The notes below the pieces were generated by a model that did not search any database, was not told the origin of the DNA, and worked only from the letters and a program-made list of their open reading frames with translations. Of a DNA stretch of 64,000 nt, positions 1 to 8,741 are shown piece after piece (the first letter of the stretch is position 1; the number at the start of each line of letters is the position of its first letter). The stretch is from NCBI RefSeq assembly GCF_902506495.1, contig NZ_LR733264.1:2099403-2163402 (forward strand), read 5' to 3'. The stretch is from Pseudomonas sp. 8O. GTDB taxonomy: Bacteria > Pseudomonadota > Gammaproteobacteria > Pseudomonadales > Pseudomonadaceae. A program made the position numbers and the translations under genes.

Positions 1-638
1 CCCCTGCCCCTGCCCCTGCCGCCAGTCAGCCTCAGGTTGCTCAGAACGACGACCTGCTGCTGCAGGCCTTCCTCCGCGGCGCCGGGCTGGAGCGCCTGCG
101 TCTGGATGCCCAGCAGGCAGCCGCGCAGATGGAAAGCATCGGACGCAGTTACCGCCTGATGGTCGATGGTCTGATCGACGTGCTGCGGGCGCGCAGCAGC
201 CTCAAAGGCGAGTTCCGCCTGCAGCAGACCATGGTGCAGCCCGTGGAAAACAATCCGCTGAAATTCGCGCCCAACGCGGAAGAGGCCCTGCTCCTGCTGC
301 TACGCGGCGGCAATTCGGCGTTCATGTCGGCCGACCAGGCCGTGCAGGACGGCTTCGATGATCTGCGCGCCCATCAGTTGGCCGTCATGGCAGGTGTGCA
401 GGCGGCCATTCGTCACCTGCTGGCGCGCTTCGAGCCGCAGGAACTGGAAGCGCGCATGGGTAAGGGCGGCGGGCTGGCCAGCCTGCTGCCGAACGCTCGC
501 CAGGCTCAGTGTTGGCAGCAGTTCGTCGAACTCTACTCGACCCTTTCGCGCGAAGCCGAAGACGATTTTCAGGACCTGTTCGGCCGCGAGTTCGGCCGGG
601 CCTATGAGCAACATATCGCCCGTCAACGTCGCCCTTGA
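1..638 (+). CDS. tagH: FHA-domain T6SS protein TagH/Fha, C-terminal part
   Basis: The window opens inside this gene; the reading frame begins at base 3 and runs to the TGA at 636-638. The visible part is a Pro/Ala-rich linker followed by the helical C-terminal domain found in the T6SS-associated FHA protein family (Fha1/ImpI/VasC type). The N-terminal phosphothreonine-binding FHA domain lies outside the window. In the H1-type system this protein is the substrate of the kinase PpkA and the phosphatase PppA, both encoded downstream here, and its phosphorylation promotes assembly of the secretion machine. The order fha-tssJ-tssK-tssL-tssM matches the P. aeruginosa H1 locus, which supports the call more than the residues alone do. 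Confidence 0.8.
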   Translation, partial: PAPAPAASQPQVAQNDDLLLQAFLRGAGLERLRLDAQQAAAQMESIGRSYRLMVDGLIDVLRARSSLKGEFRLQQTMVQPVENNPLKFAPNAEEALLLLLRGGNSAFMSADQAVQDGFDDLRAHQLAVMAGVQAAIRHLLARFEPQELEARMGKGGGLASLLPNARQAQCWQQFVELYSTLSREAEDDFQDLFGREFGRAYEQHIARQRRP

Positions 639-652
639 GGGCGTAGACAAGG

Positions 653-1177
653 ATGAGCAACGTGCACAAACGAACACCCCGGCCCGTTCTGTTGGGCTTT
701 CTGCTGGCAGCGCTGAGCAGCGGTTGCAGCAAGGACGCGATGGAGAGTGCCGACACCGAGCAGGGGCCGACCACCGTCGTCCTGCAGTTGCAGGCAGGCG
801 ATGAGCTGAACCCCACCATCGACGGCTACAGCGCGCCCGTACGCGTACGCCTGCTGGAGCTGCGCAGCGCCGCCGCATTCAGCCGGACGGATTACTTCAG
901 CCTCGCCGAACGTGCGGCGGCAAGCCTGGGCAACGAACTGGTGGCTGAGGATGAATGGCTGGTGCATCCCGGCCAGACCCGTGAGTTGACCCGTGTGCTG
1001 GATCCGGCAACCCGCCATCTCGGCCTGTTGGTCGGCTACCGCGAAATCGACCGGGCGCAGTGGCGCCTGGTGCTGGAGCCGAAGCAGGACACGCTCACTC
1101 ATTACCGCATCGACCTCGGGATCAACGCCGCCAGCGCTGCTGAGCTCGCCGCGCCGTCTCGCCTTGACTCTCGCTAA
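653..1177 (+). CDS. tssJ: T6SS outer-membrane lipoprotein TssJ
   Basis: This is a 174-residue lipoprotein precursor. A charged N-terminus is followed by a hydrophobic stretch and a lipobox (L-S-S-G-C) that places the lipidated cysteine at residue 25. The rest looks like the small beta-sandwich TssJ domain, which sits at the inner face of the outer membrane and contacts the periplasmic domain of TssM. It starts 14 bases after tagH and lies 13 bases before tssK, so it is operonic. Length and position match TssJ/VasD/Lip of other H1-type loci. It has no unusual features. Confidence 0.9.
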   Translation: MSNVHKRTPRPVLLGFLLAALSSGCSKDAMESADTEQGPTTVVLQLQAGDELNPTIDGYSAPVRVRLLELRSAAAFSRTDYFSLAERAAASLGNELVAEDEWLVHPGQTRELTRVLDPATRHLGLLVGYREIDRAQWRLVLEPKQDTLTHYRIDLGINAASAAELAAPSRLDSR

Positions 1178-1190
1178 CAGGAGCCCCCTG

Positions 1191-2525
1191 ATGTCCTGGA
1201 ACAACCGTGTGATCTGGTCCGAAGGCATGTTCATCGGCACCCAGCATTTCCAGCAGCACGACCGCTACCTGGAGGCGCTGATCGATGCACGTAGCCGTCC
1301 ACTGTCAGCGGATGGCTGGGGCTTCGCCGATCTGCAGCTCGATATGGGGCTACTGGCACAAGGCAAACTGGCCATCGTCAGCGCCCGTGGCCTGTTACCC
1401 GACGGCACGCCGTTCAATATTCCGCAGGACGACGTGGCGCCAGCGCCGCTGGAAATCCCCGACGACCTGCGCGACGGCGTGGTCTATCTGGCCCTGCCGC
1501 TGCGCCGGGCAGGTGTGCGTGACACCGTCGAAGCGGGTGAAGCACTGGGTGGCGCTCGCTACCGTGGCCAGGTTCGCGAGGTGCGTGACGATAACGCCGC
1601 ATTCGAAAGCCGCGTACCGGTGATGGTCGGCGAACGCGCACTGCGTCTGCTGACCGCCGCCGACGGCCTGCAGGAATACGCTGTACTGGGTGTGGCGCGA
1701 GTCCGCGAAAAACGCGCCGACCGGGCCCTGGTGCTGGACGAACAGTACATTGCGCCACTGCTTGATGTGGCAGCAAGTGCGCCGCTGGCCGCTTTTCGGG
1801 GCGAGCTGCTGGGGCTGCTGCATCAGCGTGGCGAAGCCCTGGCCGGCCGAGTGGTCGCCTCCAGCGCCGGCGGCGCCTCGGAGATCGCCGATTTCATGCT
1901 GCTGCAGCTGGTCAACCGCGCCCAGCCTTTGTTTGCCCACCTGGCCCAGTTGCAACCGTTGCACCCGGAGCGTCTGTACAGCGAACTGCTGGCGCTGGCC
2001 GGTGAGTTCGCCACCTTTGCGAGCGCCGGGCGGCGCCCGTCGGAGTTCCCGATCTACCTGCACGACGACTTGCAAAGCTGTTTCACCCCGGTGATGCAGG
2101 CGCTGCGTGAAGCGCTGTCGATGCTGATCGACAGCAAGGCCGTGCCCATTCCCATCGTCGAGAAGGCCTATGGCGTGCACGTGGCCATGCTGGCCGACCG
2201 CAGCCTGCTGGACAACGCCAGCTTCGTCCTGGTGGTACGCGCCGACATGCCCGCCGAAACCCTGCGCGGACGCTTCGGCCAGCAGAGCAAGATTGGCTCG
2301 GTGGAGCACATTCGCGACCTGGTCAACCTGCAGCTGCCGGGCATCAACCTGCTGCCGCTGCCGGTGGCCCCACGGCAGATCCCGTTCCATGCCGGCTCGA
2401 CCTACTACGAGCTCGACCGTGGCAGCGAACACTGGAAGCAGCTGGCACATTCCGGCGGCTTCGCTTTCCACGTCGCGGGCGAGTACCCCGGCCTGAACCT
2501 GGCCTTCTGGGCAATACGGGGTTAA
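1191..2525 (+). CDS. tssK: T6SS baseplate adaptor TssK
   Basis: A protein of 444 residues. I chose the ATG at 1191, which begins MSWNNRVIWSEGMF, the usual TssK N-terminus, and has an AGGAG ribosome-binding site (1179-1183) just upstream. A longer open frame extends back into tssJ but is not needed. TssK (ImpJ/VasE) is the cytoplasmic trimeric adaptor that docks the phage-like baseplate onto the TssJLM membrane complex through TssL and TssM. The motif GTQHFQQHDRYLE near the start and the C-terminal GEYPGLNLAFWAI are typical of the family. tssL follows after 3 bases. Confidence 0.93.
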   Translation: MSWNNRVIWSEGMFIGTQHFQQHDRYLEALIDARSRPLSADGWGFADLQLDMGLLAQGKLAIVSARGLLPDGTPFNIPQDDVAPAPLEIPDDLRDGVVYLALPLRRAGVRDTVEAGEALGGARYRGQVREVRDDNAAFESRVPVMVGERALRLLTAADGLQEYAVLGVARVREKRADRALVLDEQYIAPLLDVAASAPLAAFRGELLGLLHQRGEALAGRVVASSAGGASEIADFMLLQLVNRAQPLFAHLAQLQPLHPERLYSELLALAGEFATFASAGRRPSEFPIYLHDDLQSCFTPVMQALREALSMLIDSKAVPIPIVEKAYGVHVAMLADRSLLDNASFVLVVRADMPAETLRGRFGQQSKIGSVEHIRDLVNLQLPGINLLPLPVAPRQIPFHAGSTYYELDRGSEHWKQLAHSGGFAFHVAGEYPGLNLAFWAIRG

Positions 2526-2528
2526 TCC

Positions 2529-3860
2529 ATGACGGATCAAGACGACTGGCTGAACAAGCCACCGGCAGCGCAGCCGCAGAACAACGACCGCACCCAGTTC
2601 ATGCCGCGCCCGGGTGGCCGTGGGCCGCAGCCCGCCGCCGAGGCGCCAGCTGCACCGCTGCAGATGCCGGCCGCACCGCTACCGGCAGGCCAGGCCCGTG
2701 GCATGAACCCTCTGGAACAGGCCGCAGGACCGCTGCTGAGCATGCTCACCCGACTGCGCAGCACCCTCGCCCACCCCGCACCGGCCAGCCTGCGTGCACA
2801 GCTGCTGGGCTACCTGCGCCAGTTCGAGCAACGCGCCGAAGCCGCCGGCGTGCCACGCAACGATGTGCTGCTGGCGCGCTACGCGCTGTGTACCGCGCTC
2901 GATGAGGCGGTGCTGAGTACGCCCTGGGGCAGCACCAGCGAATGGGGCAAGCAGAGCCTGCTGATCACCGTGCATAACGAAGCCTGGGGCGGCGAGAAGG
3001 TGTTCCAGCTGCTCGAACACTGCCTGCAAAGCCCGCGTGAACGCCTCGACCTGTTGGAGCTGCTGTACCTGTGCACCAGCCTCGGTTTCGAGGGCCGTTA
3101 TCGGGTCATGCACGACGGCCGCAGCCAGCTGGAGGCGCTGCGCGAGCGCACCGCGGCGACCCTGCACAGCGTGCGGGGCGAACGCGAACACGAGCTGTCG
3201 CCGCACTGGCGCGGGGTCAGCGTGGCACCGGATCGCTTGTCGCGGCTGTTGCCACCCTGGGTTGGTCTGGCCGTGGCGCTGGCACTGCTGCTGTTGTTGC
3301 TGCTGGTGCTGCGGATGAAGCTGACGGCCGATGCCGAACCGGTGTTCCGGCAGATTCACGCCCTGGGCGAGGTACCGGTGCAGAGCATCGAGCCGGCTGT
3401 GGTCAAGCCGCGCGTGGTCGAGCGGCCACGCCTGGCCACCTTCCTCGCCGACGACATTCGCGCCAATCGCGTAGCGGTCGAGGATGGCGTCGACCGTTCG
3501 GTAGTCACCATCCGTGGCGACGAGCTGTTCAGCTCCGGCAGCGCCAGCATCCGCGATGACTTCCAGCCATTGCTGCTGCGCATCGCCGAGGCAATCGCCA
3601 AGGTCAAGGGCCAGGTGCGCATCACCGGGCACAGCGACAATCAGCCGATCGCCACGTTGCGCTTCCCGTCCAACTGGGCGCTGTCGCGCGCCCGTGCCGA
3701 GGAGGTGCTACAGATGCTCGCGGCGCGTACCGGCCAGGCCGAGCGCTTCAGTGCCGAGGGCCTGAGCGACACCGAACCGCTGGCCTCCAATGCCACGGCC
3801 GAAGGACGGGCGAAGAATCGCCGCGTAGAGATCACCGTACTGGCGGAGGGTGTGGAGTGA
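2529..3860 (+). CDS. tssL: T6SS inner-membrane protein TssL with OmpA-like C-terminal domain
   Basis: A protein of 443 residues in three parts. Residues 1-65 are a disordered Pro/Ala/Gln-rich tail. Residues 65-235 are the cytoplasmic DotU/IcmH-like helical domain. One membrane helix rich in Leu lies at about 240-262. Residues about 325-440 form an OmpA-like peptidoglycan-binding domain with GHSDN, NWALSRARAE and NRRVEI motifs. TssL joins TssM and TssJ in the envelope-spanning complex; the OmpA extension anchors it to the cell wall in the 'evolved' class of TssL. Its TGA overlaps the GTG start of tssM by four bases (GTGA), so translation is probably coupled. Confidence 0.93.
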   Translation: MTDQDDWLNKPPAAQPQNNDRTQFMPRPGGRGPQPAAEAPAAPLQMPAAPLPAGQARGMNPLEQAAGPLLSMLTRLRSTLAHPAPASLRAQLLGYLRQFEQRAEAAGVPRNDVLLARYALCTALDEAVLSTPWGSTSEWGKQSLLITVHNEAWGGEKVFQLLEHCLQSPRERLDLLELLYLCTSLGFEGRYRVMHDGRSQLEALRERTAATLHSVRGEREHELSPHWRGVSVAPDRLSRLLPPWVGLAVALALLLLLLLVLRMKLTADAEPVFRQIHALGEVPVQSIEPAVVKPRVVERPRLATFLADDIRANRVAVEDGVDRSVVTIRGDELFSSGSASIRDDFQPLLLRIAEAIAKVKGQVRITGHSDNQPIATLRFPSNWALSRARAEEVLQMLAARTGQAERFSAEGLSDTEPLASNATAEGRAKNRRVEITVLAEGVE

Positions 3861-6800
3861 AGGCGTTGTTCGGATTCATCACCCGCTGGGTCATCCCCGT
3901 GCTCGGGCTGATCGCCCTGAGCCTGATCATCTGGTTCATCGGCCCGCTGCTCAACGTGCTGCAGCCGGCCTGGACGCGCTGGACGCTGATCGTCGTACTG
4001 TTCGCACTGTGGCTCGGCTGGCGCCTGTTCTGCCTGCTGCGCGAACGTCAGCAGGAGCGCAAGGTGCTCGACAGCCTGGCCGCGCAAACACCGCCGGACG
4101 CCGTCAGCGTAGCGACCGCCGAGGAGCTGGCGACCCTGCGCCAGCGCATGGACGAAGCCCTGGCGCTGCTGAAAAAGGCGCGCCTGGGCGGCGATGAGCG
4201 GCGCAACCTGTATCAGCTGCCGTGGTACGTGATCATCGGCCCGCCGGGTTCCGGCAAGACTACCGCGCTGGTCAACTCCGGGCTGAATTTCCCCCTCGCG
4301 GCGCAGCTGGGCGCCGGCGCCATTCGTGGTGTGGGCGGCACGCGCAATTGCGACTGGTGGTTCACCGACGAGGCCGTGTTGCTCGACACCGCCGGGCGCT
4401 ATACCACCCAGGACAGCCACGCCCAGATAGACAAGGCCGCCTGGCTCGGCTTTCTCGACCTGCTCAAGAACCAGCGCGCACGTCGCCCGATCGATGGTGC
4501 CTTCATCGCCATCAGCCTGTCCGACCTGCTGCAGAGCAGCGACAGCGAACGCGCCGCACATGTGGCGGCTATCCGCTCGCGGGTGCAGGAGTTGTACAGC
4601 CAGCTCGGCGTGCGTTTCCCGGTCTACGTCATGCTCACCAAGTGCGACCTGGTGCCGGGCTTCATGGAGTTCTTCGATGACCTCAGCCGTGAGGAGCGCG
4701 CCCAGGTCTGGGGCTTCACCTTCGCGTTGGACGACGGCAAGAGTGTCGGCGGCCCGCTGGAGAGTTTCGACAGCGAGTTCGTCGCTCTCGAACAACGCCT
4801 CAACCAACGTCTGGTCGAGCGCTTGCAGCGCGAACGCGACCCGGCCCGACGTGATCTGATCTACGGCTTTCCGCAGCAGTTCGCCGCGATCAAGAGCCTG
4901 CTCGGCGAATTCCTCAATGGCGTGTTCAAACCCAATGCCTACGAGGAACGCACCCTGTTGCGCGGCCTGTACTTCACCAGCGGTACCCAGGAAGGCAGCC
5001 CGATCGACCGCCTGATCGGTGCCATGGCGCAGAGCATGAGCCTCGACCGTCAGCACCTGGCCCGGCAGAGTGGCAGTGGTCGCAGCTACTTCCTCCAGCA
5101 TCTGTTCAGCCGCGTCGCATTCGCCGAGCGCGGCCTGGTCGGCGTCGACCAGAAAGTCGAGCGCCGCCGCAAATGGCTGGCCATCGGTTCGCTGGCAGCC
5201 AGTGTGCTGCTGGTGCTGGTGGTGAGCACACTGTGGCTGCTCAGCTTCAACGCCAATCGCGACTACATCGCCCAGGTCGGCGCCCGCACTGCGCCTCTGG
5301 AGCAGCAGGTACGCAGCCTCAGCCCGGCGCAGCGCGATGTGCTGGCGGTGCTGCCACTGCTCAGCGCCGTACGCAACCTGGCCGGTGACCCGCCGGACTG
5401 GGCCAAGGGCCTGGGTCTGTACCAGGGCGACATGCTCGAAGAGCAGGCAGCCAGCGTCTATCGCCGCCTGCTGGTGGCCACCTTCGCTCCACGCCTGGTT
5501 AGCCGAATAGAGGAACAGCTGCGCACTGGCGGTGGCTCCGACTACCTCTACGAAGGGCTCAAGGCCTACCTGATGTTCGGCGGTGGCGAGCAGTATGACG
5601 CCGAGTTCATCAAGGCCTGGATCGGTCTGGACTGGGATCAGAGCCTGCCGCGCGATCTGTCGGGCGAGCAACGCCAGGCCCTCGATGAGCATCTGCAGGC
5701 GCTGTTCGAGCGGCGCCCACCGGATGCGCGCCTGGATCAGCGGTTGGTCGACGAGCTGCGCATGCAGCTGCAGCGCCTACCGCTGGCGCAGCGTGTGTAT
5801 GACCGGGTCAAGCGGCAGAAGCTGCCGGCTGGAGTCAGCGACTTCCGTCTCAGCGAGGCCGCCGGGCGCGACGCCGCACTGGTCTTCACGCGCAAGAGCG
5901 GCAAGGCGCTGAGCGACCCGCTGAGCGGTTTCTACACACGCCGTGGCTACCGCGAAGCCTTCCTGCGCGCCAGCGTCAGCCAGGCCAGTGTCGTGGCCGA
6001 GGAACAATGGGTACTGGGCCGTCAGCTCGACAGCACACAGGATGCCGTGAACCTGGCCGCCGATGTGCGCCAGCTGTACCTGCGTGATTACGTGCAACAG
6101 TGGGATGCGCTGCTGGCCGACCTCGACTTCGTGTCGATCACCAGCGTGGCTCAGGCAGCCGACGTGCTGCGGATCCTGTCCGGACCATCCTCGCCGCTCA
6201 AGCAACTGCTGATCGCAGTGGCAGGGGAAACCGACCTGCAGCAGGCGCCCGAGTCCGAAGGCATGGCCAAGCCGACCGACGAGGGTGTCGAGCAACTCAA
6301 GCAGAAACTCGGCTCGCTGCTCGGCCAGTCCCCGGCCGGCAATGCCGTGGCTGCGGTCACGCAGATCGATCCGGTCAGCGCGCATTTCGCCGAACTCAAC
6401 AGCCTGGTCAGCCAGGACCCAACGGCACCGATGGCCATCGATGGCCTGCTGGCAGACCTCAACGCGCTCTACGTGCAACTCAGCAGCATGGTTGGCGCCA
6501 GCGGCGAGGCGCTGCTCGGTGAAGCGAAGAATCAGGCCAGCGCCGCAGCAGCGCGGGCCAACCTGACCGCCGCACGCCAGCCCGCATTGGTCCAGGGACT
6601 GGTACGTTCGGTCGTCGCCGCCAGCACCAACAGCATGATGGGCGGCGTGCGTAACCAGCTCAACGCCGCCTGGCAAAGTGATGTGGTCAACGTCTGGCGG
6701 CAGTCGCTGAGCGGCCGTTACCCGATGGTGCCGGGCAGCCAGCGCGACGCCACGCTGGATGATTTCGGCCAGTTCTTCGGCGTCGGCGGGGTCATGGACA

Positions 6801-7357
6801 GTTACTTCCGCAAGTACCTGCAGCCCTACGTCGATACCTCGGCACGCAATTGGCGCTGGCAGCCAGGCGCGGCGCAGAAGTTGGGTATTTCCGCCGGCGT
6901 GCTGCAGACCTTCCAGCGGGCGGCGCTGATCCGCGACGAGTATTTCCGCAGTGGCGGCCTGCAACCCAGCGTGCGCTTCGACCTCAAACCGGTGAGCATG
7001 GATGCCACCATCAGCCAGTCGCAGCTCGATCTCGACGGCCAGCTGATCGGCTTCGACCACGGCCCGAGCCGGCCGGTCGCGGTGCAATGGCCGAACCCCG
7101 GCAGCATCGGCGTGGTGCGCCTCACGGTGTCGCCACCGGTCGAAGGCGGGCGCTCGGCGCTGACCCTGGAAGGGCCGTGGGCCTGGTTCCGCCTGCTCGA
7201 TCAGTCCGAGCTGATTGGTGGCGCCTCGCCGGACCGCTTCAACCTGCGCGTGCGCCTGGACCGCTCCAGCGTTGCCTACGAACTGCGCGCCAGCAGTGCT
7301 TTCAATCCTTTCAAGAGTCGCGCGGTAGCCGGCTTCACCCTGCCGGAGCGGCTATGA
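3857..7357 (+). CDS. tssM: T6SS inner-membrane core protein TssM (IcmF)
   Basis: A protein of 1166 residues, full length for the family, with a GTG start inside the tssL stop. Two membrane helices lie near residues 10-32 and 41-60. A cytoplasmic NTPase-like domain carries an intact Walker A, GPPGSGKT, at 128-135. A third membrane helix is at about 438-460, followed by a long periplasmic domain that ends in the beta-rich IcmF C-terminal region. TssM spans the inner membrane and periplasm and meets TssJ. The Walker A motif is kept, so this copy may bind nucleotide; not all TssM do. tagF overlaps it by 4 bases (ATGA). Confidence 0.95.
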   Translation: MKALFGFITRWVIPVLGLIALSLIIWFIGPLLNVLQPAWTRWTLIVVLFALWLGWRLFCLLRERQQERKVLDSLAAQTPPDAVSVATAEELATLRQRMDEALALLKKARLGGDERRNLYQLPWYVIIGPPGSGKTTALVNSGLNFPLAAQLGAGAIRGVGGTRNCDWWFTDEAVLLDTAGRYTTQDSHAQIDKAAWLGFLDLLKNQRARRPIDGAFIAISLSDLLQSSDSERAAHVAAIRSRVQELYSQLGVRFPVYVMLTKCDLVPGFMEFFDDLSREERAQVWGFTFALDDGKSVGGPLESFDSEFVALEQRLNQRLVERLQRERDPARRDLIYGFPQQFAAIKSLLGEFLNGVFKPNAYEERTLLRGLYFTSGTQEGSPIDRLIGAMAQSMSLDRQHLARQSGSGRSYFLQHLFSRVAFAERGLVGVDQKVERRRKWLAIGSLAASVLLVLVVSTLWLLSFNANRDYIAQVGARTAPLEQQVRSLSPAQRDVLAVLPLLSAVRNLAGDPPDWAKGLGLYQGDMLEEQAASVYRRLLVATFAPRLVSRIEEQLRTGGGSDYLYEGLKAYLMFGGGEQYDAEFIKAWIGLDWDQSLPRDLSGEQRQALDEHLQALFERRPPDARLDQRLVDELRMQLQRLPLAQRVYDRVKRQKLPAGVSDFRLSEAAGRDAALVFTRKSGKALSDPLSGFYTRRGYREAFLRASVSQASVVAEEQWVLGRQLDSTQDAVNLAADVRQLYLRDYVQQWDALLADLDFVSITSVAQAADVLRILSGPSSPLKQLLIAVAGETDLQQAPESEGMAKPTDEGVEQLKQKLGSLLGQSPAGNAVAAVTQIDPVSAHFAELNSLVSQDPTAPMAIDGLLADLNALYVQLSSMVGASGEALLGEAKNQASAAAARANLTAARQPALVQGLVRSVVAASTNSMMGGVRNQLNAAWQSDVVNVWRQSLSGRYPMVPGSQRDATLDDFGQFFGVGGVMDSYFRKYLQPYVDTSARNWRWQPGAAQKLGISAGVLQTFQRAALIRDEYFRSGGLQPSVRFDLKPVSMDATISQSQLDLDGQLIGFDHGPSRPVAVQWPNPGSIGVVRLTVSPPVEGGRSALTLEGPWAWFRLLDQSELIGGASPDRFNLRVRLDRSSVAYELRASSAFNPFKSRAVAGFTLPERL

Positions 7358-8007
7358 CGATGATGGGTTTCTACGGCAAGGTCGCCAGTCGCGGCGACTT
7401 CATCGAACGCAACCTGACGAAAGACTTCCAACGCGGCTGGGACGCCTGGCTATCGGCTGGCCTGCAGAGCAGCCAGGGCCAGCTCGGCGAAAGCTGGCTG
7501 GACGCCTACCTGACCAGCCCGCTGTGGCGCTTCGCACTCGCCCCAGGCGTCTGTGGTAGCGAGGCCATAACCGGAGTGCTGATGCCGAGCATCGACCGTG
7601 TCGGCCGCTACTTCCCGCTGACGGTCGCCTGCCGTATTCCCTGCGGGCAGCCGCTGCAGGCATTGCAGACGAACGAAGTGTGGTTCGAGCGGATCGAGGA
7701 CCTGCTGCTGAGCACCCTGGAAGAGGGCGCCCGCTTCGAGGACTTCGAAACAGCGGTGCAGAACCTGGAGCCCCTGCCGGCTACGACACTGCCCGTCTAC
7801 GACCAGGCACATGGTCTGCAGCATTGGCCGGTGGTCGATGCGCCGGGGCGTCTGGCGGCACTCGCTGCCGAGGCCTGCAGCGGTGCCAGCCTGTGGTGGG
7901 GGCGTGGCTCGCAACGCATCGCGCCCGGATTGCGCCGTTGTCAGGGGCTGCCACCGACCGAGTCCTTCGCGGCTTATCTGCTGGGCCCGGAGGTCGTCGC
8001 GCAATGA
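7354..8007 (+). CDS. tagF: T6SS post-translational repressor TagF
   Basis: A protein of 217 residues counted from the ATG that overlaps the tssM stop; the second in-frame Met (MMGFYGKVASRGDF) at 7360 is an equally possible start. The N-terminal GFYGKVASRGDFI block is the hallmark of the TagF/ImpM family (DUF2094). In P. aeruginosa TagF holds the H1 system off independently of the kinase by sequestering Fha. Here it lies between tssM and pppA as in the H1 locus. The stop overlaps the pppA start by 4 bases. Confidence 0.9.
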   Translation: MTMMGFYGKVASRGDFIERNLTKDFQRGWDAWLSAGLQSSQGQLGESWLDAYLTSPLWRFALAPGVCGSEAITGVLMPSIDRVGRYFPLTVACRIPCGQPLQALQTNEVWFERIEDLLLSTLEEGARFEDFETAVQNLEPLPATTLPVYDQAHGLQHWPVVDAPGRLAALAAEACSGASLWWGRGSQRIAPGLRRCQGLPPTESFAAYLLGPEVVAQ

Positions 8008-8741
8008 CCGCACTGCATTACCAGTCAGCGGCCTACAGCCATGTCGGCCTGGTTCGTCAGATCAACGAAGACGCCTACCTGGAGCGCCCGGAAGCGGGCC
8101 TCTGGGTAGTGGCCGACGGCATGGGCGGGCACGCGGCCGGCGATTACGTCAGCAGTCTGATCGTCGACAGCCTGCGCCACATCAAGGCGAGCGACACCCT
8201 GAGTGACTATGAGCATGTGCTACGGCTCAGCCTGAGCCAGATCAACGCTGCCGTGCGCGAGCAAACCCACCTGCGTGGCGTGACCATGATGGGTAGCACC
8301 GTGGTGCTGATGGTTGCCCGCGGCGACCAGGGCTTGTGCCTGTGGGCCGGCGACAGCCGCCTGTACCGACTGCGGGCAGGCGAGCTGCAGGCAGTTTCCC
8401 GTGACCACAGCTATGTGCAGGACCTGCAGGACAGCGGCCTGCTCAGCGAAGCCGAGGCGCGCCTGCACCCGCGCGCCAACGTCGTCACCCGCGCGGTGGG
8501 CGTGCAGGACCAGCTGGAGCTCGCCTGCAGCGTCTTCGACATCCAACCGGGCGACACCTGGCTGCTGTGCAGCGACGGCCTTACCCGAACGGCCGAAGAC
8601 CACGAGATCCGCGATGTGCTGGCGCACAACGACCCCTATCAGGTGGTGCGCAGCCTGGTCCATCTAGGCCTGACACGCGGCGCCCCCGACAACATCACCG
8701 CCATCGTCATCAAGGCGAGCGAGCCCGTCTCATGGACCTGA
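8004..8741 (+). CDS. pppA: PP2C-family protein phosphatase PppA of the T6SS
   Basis: A protein of 245 residues. The PP2C metal-binding motifs are intact: an early N-E-D (INEDAYLE), VVADGMGGHAAGD, a later LLCSDGLTR, and the terminal GAPDNITAIVI. It should dephosphorylate the FHA protein, and perhaps PpkA, and so switch off the threonine-phosphorylation pathway. The gene overlaps tagF by 4 bases and ppkA by 10 bases, so kinase and phosphatase are made from one message with probable translational coupling. Confidence 0.93.
   Translation: MTALHYQSAAYSHVGLVRQINEDAYLERPEAGLWVVADGMGGHAAGDYVSSLIVDSLRHIKASDTLSDYEHVLRLSLSQINAAVREQTHLRGVTMMGSTVVLMVARGDQGLCLWAGDSRLYRLRAGELQAVSRDHSYVQDLQDSGLLSEAEARLHPRANVVTRAVGVQDQLELACSVFDIQPGDTWLLCSDGLTRTAEDHEIRDVLAHNDPYQVVRSLVHLGLTRGAPDNITAIVIKASEPVSWT

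Noticed and set aside
3641-5692. A 683-codon open frame antisense to tssL/tssM
   Set aside because: A shadow of certain genes on the other strand, with no motif or start signal.
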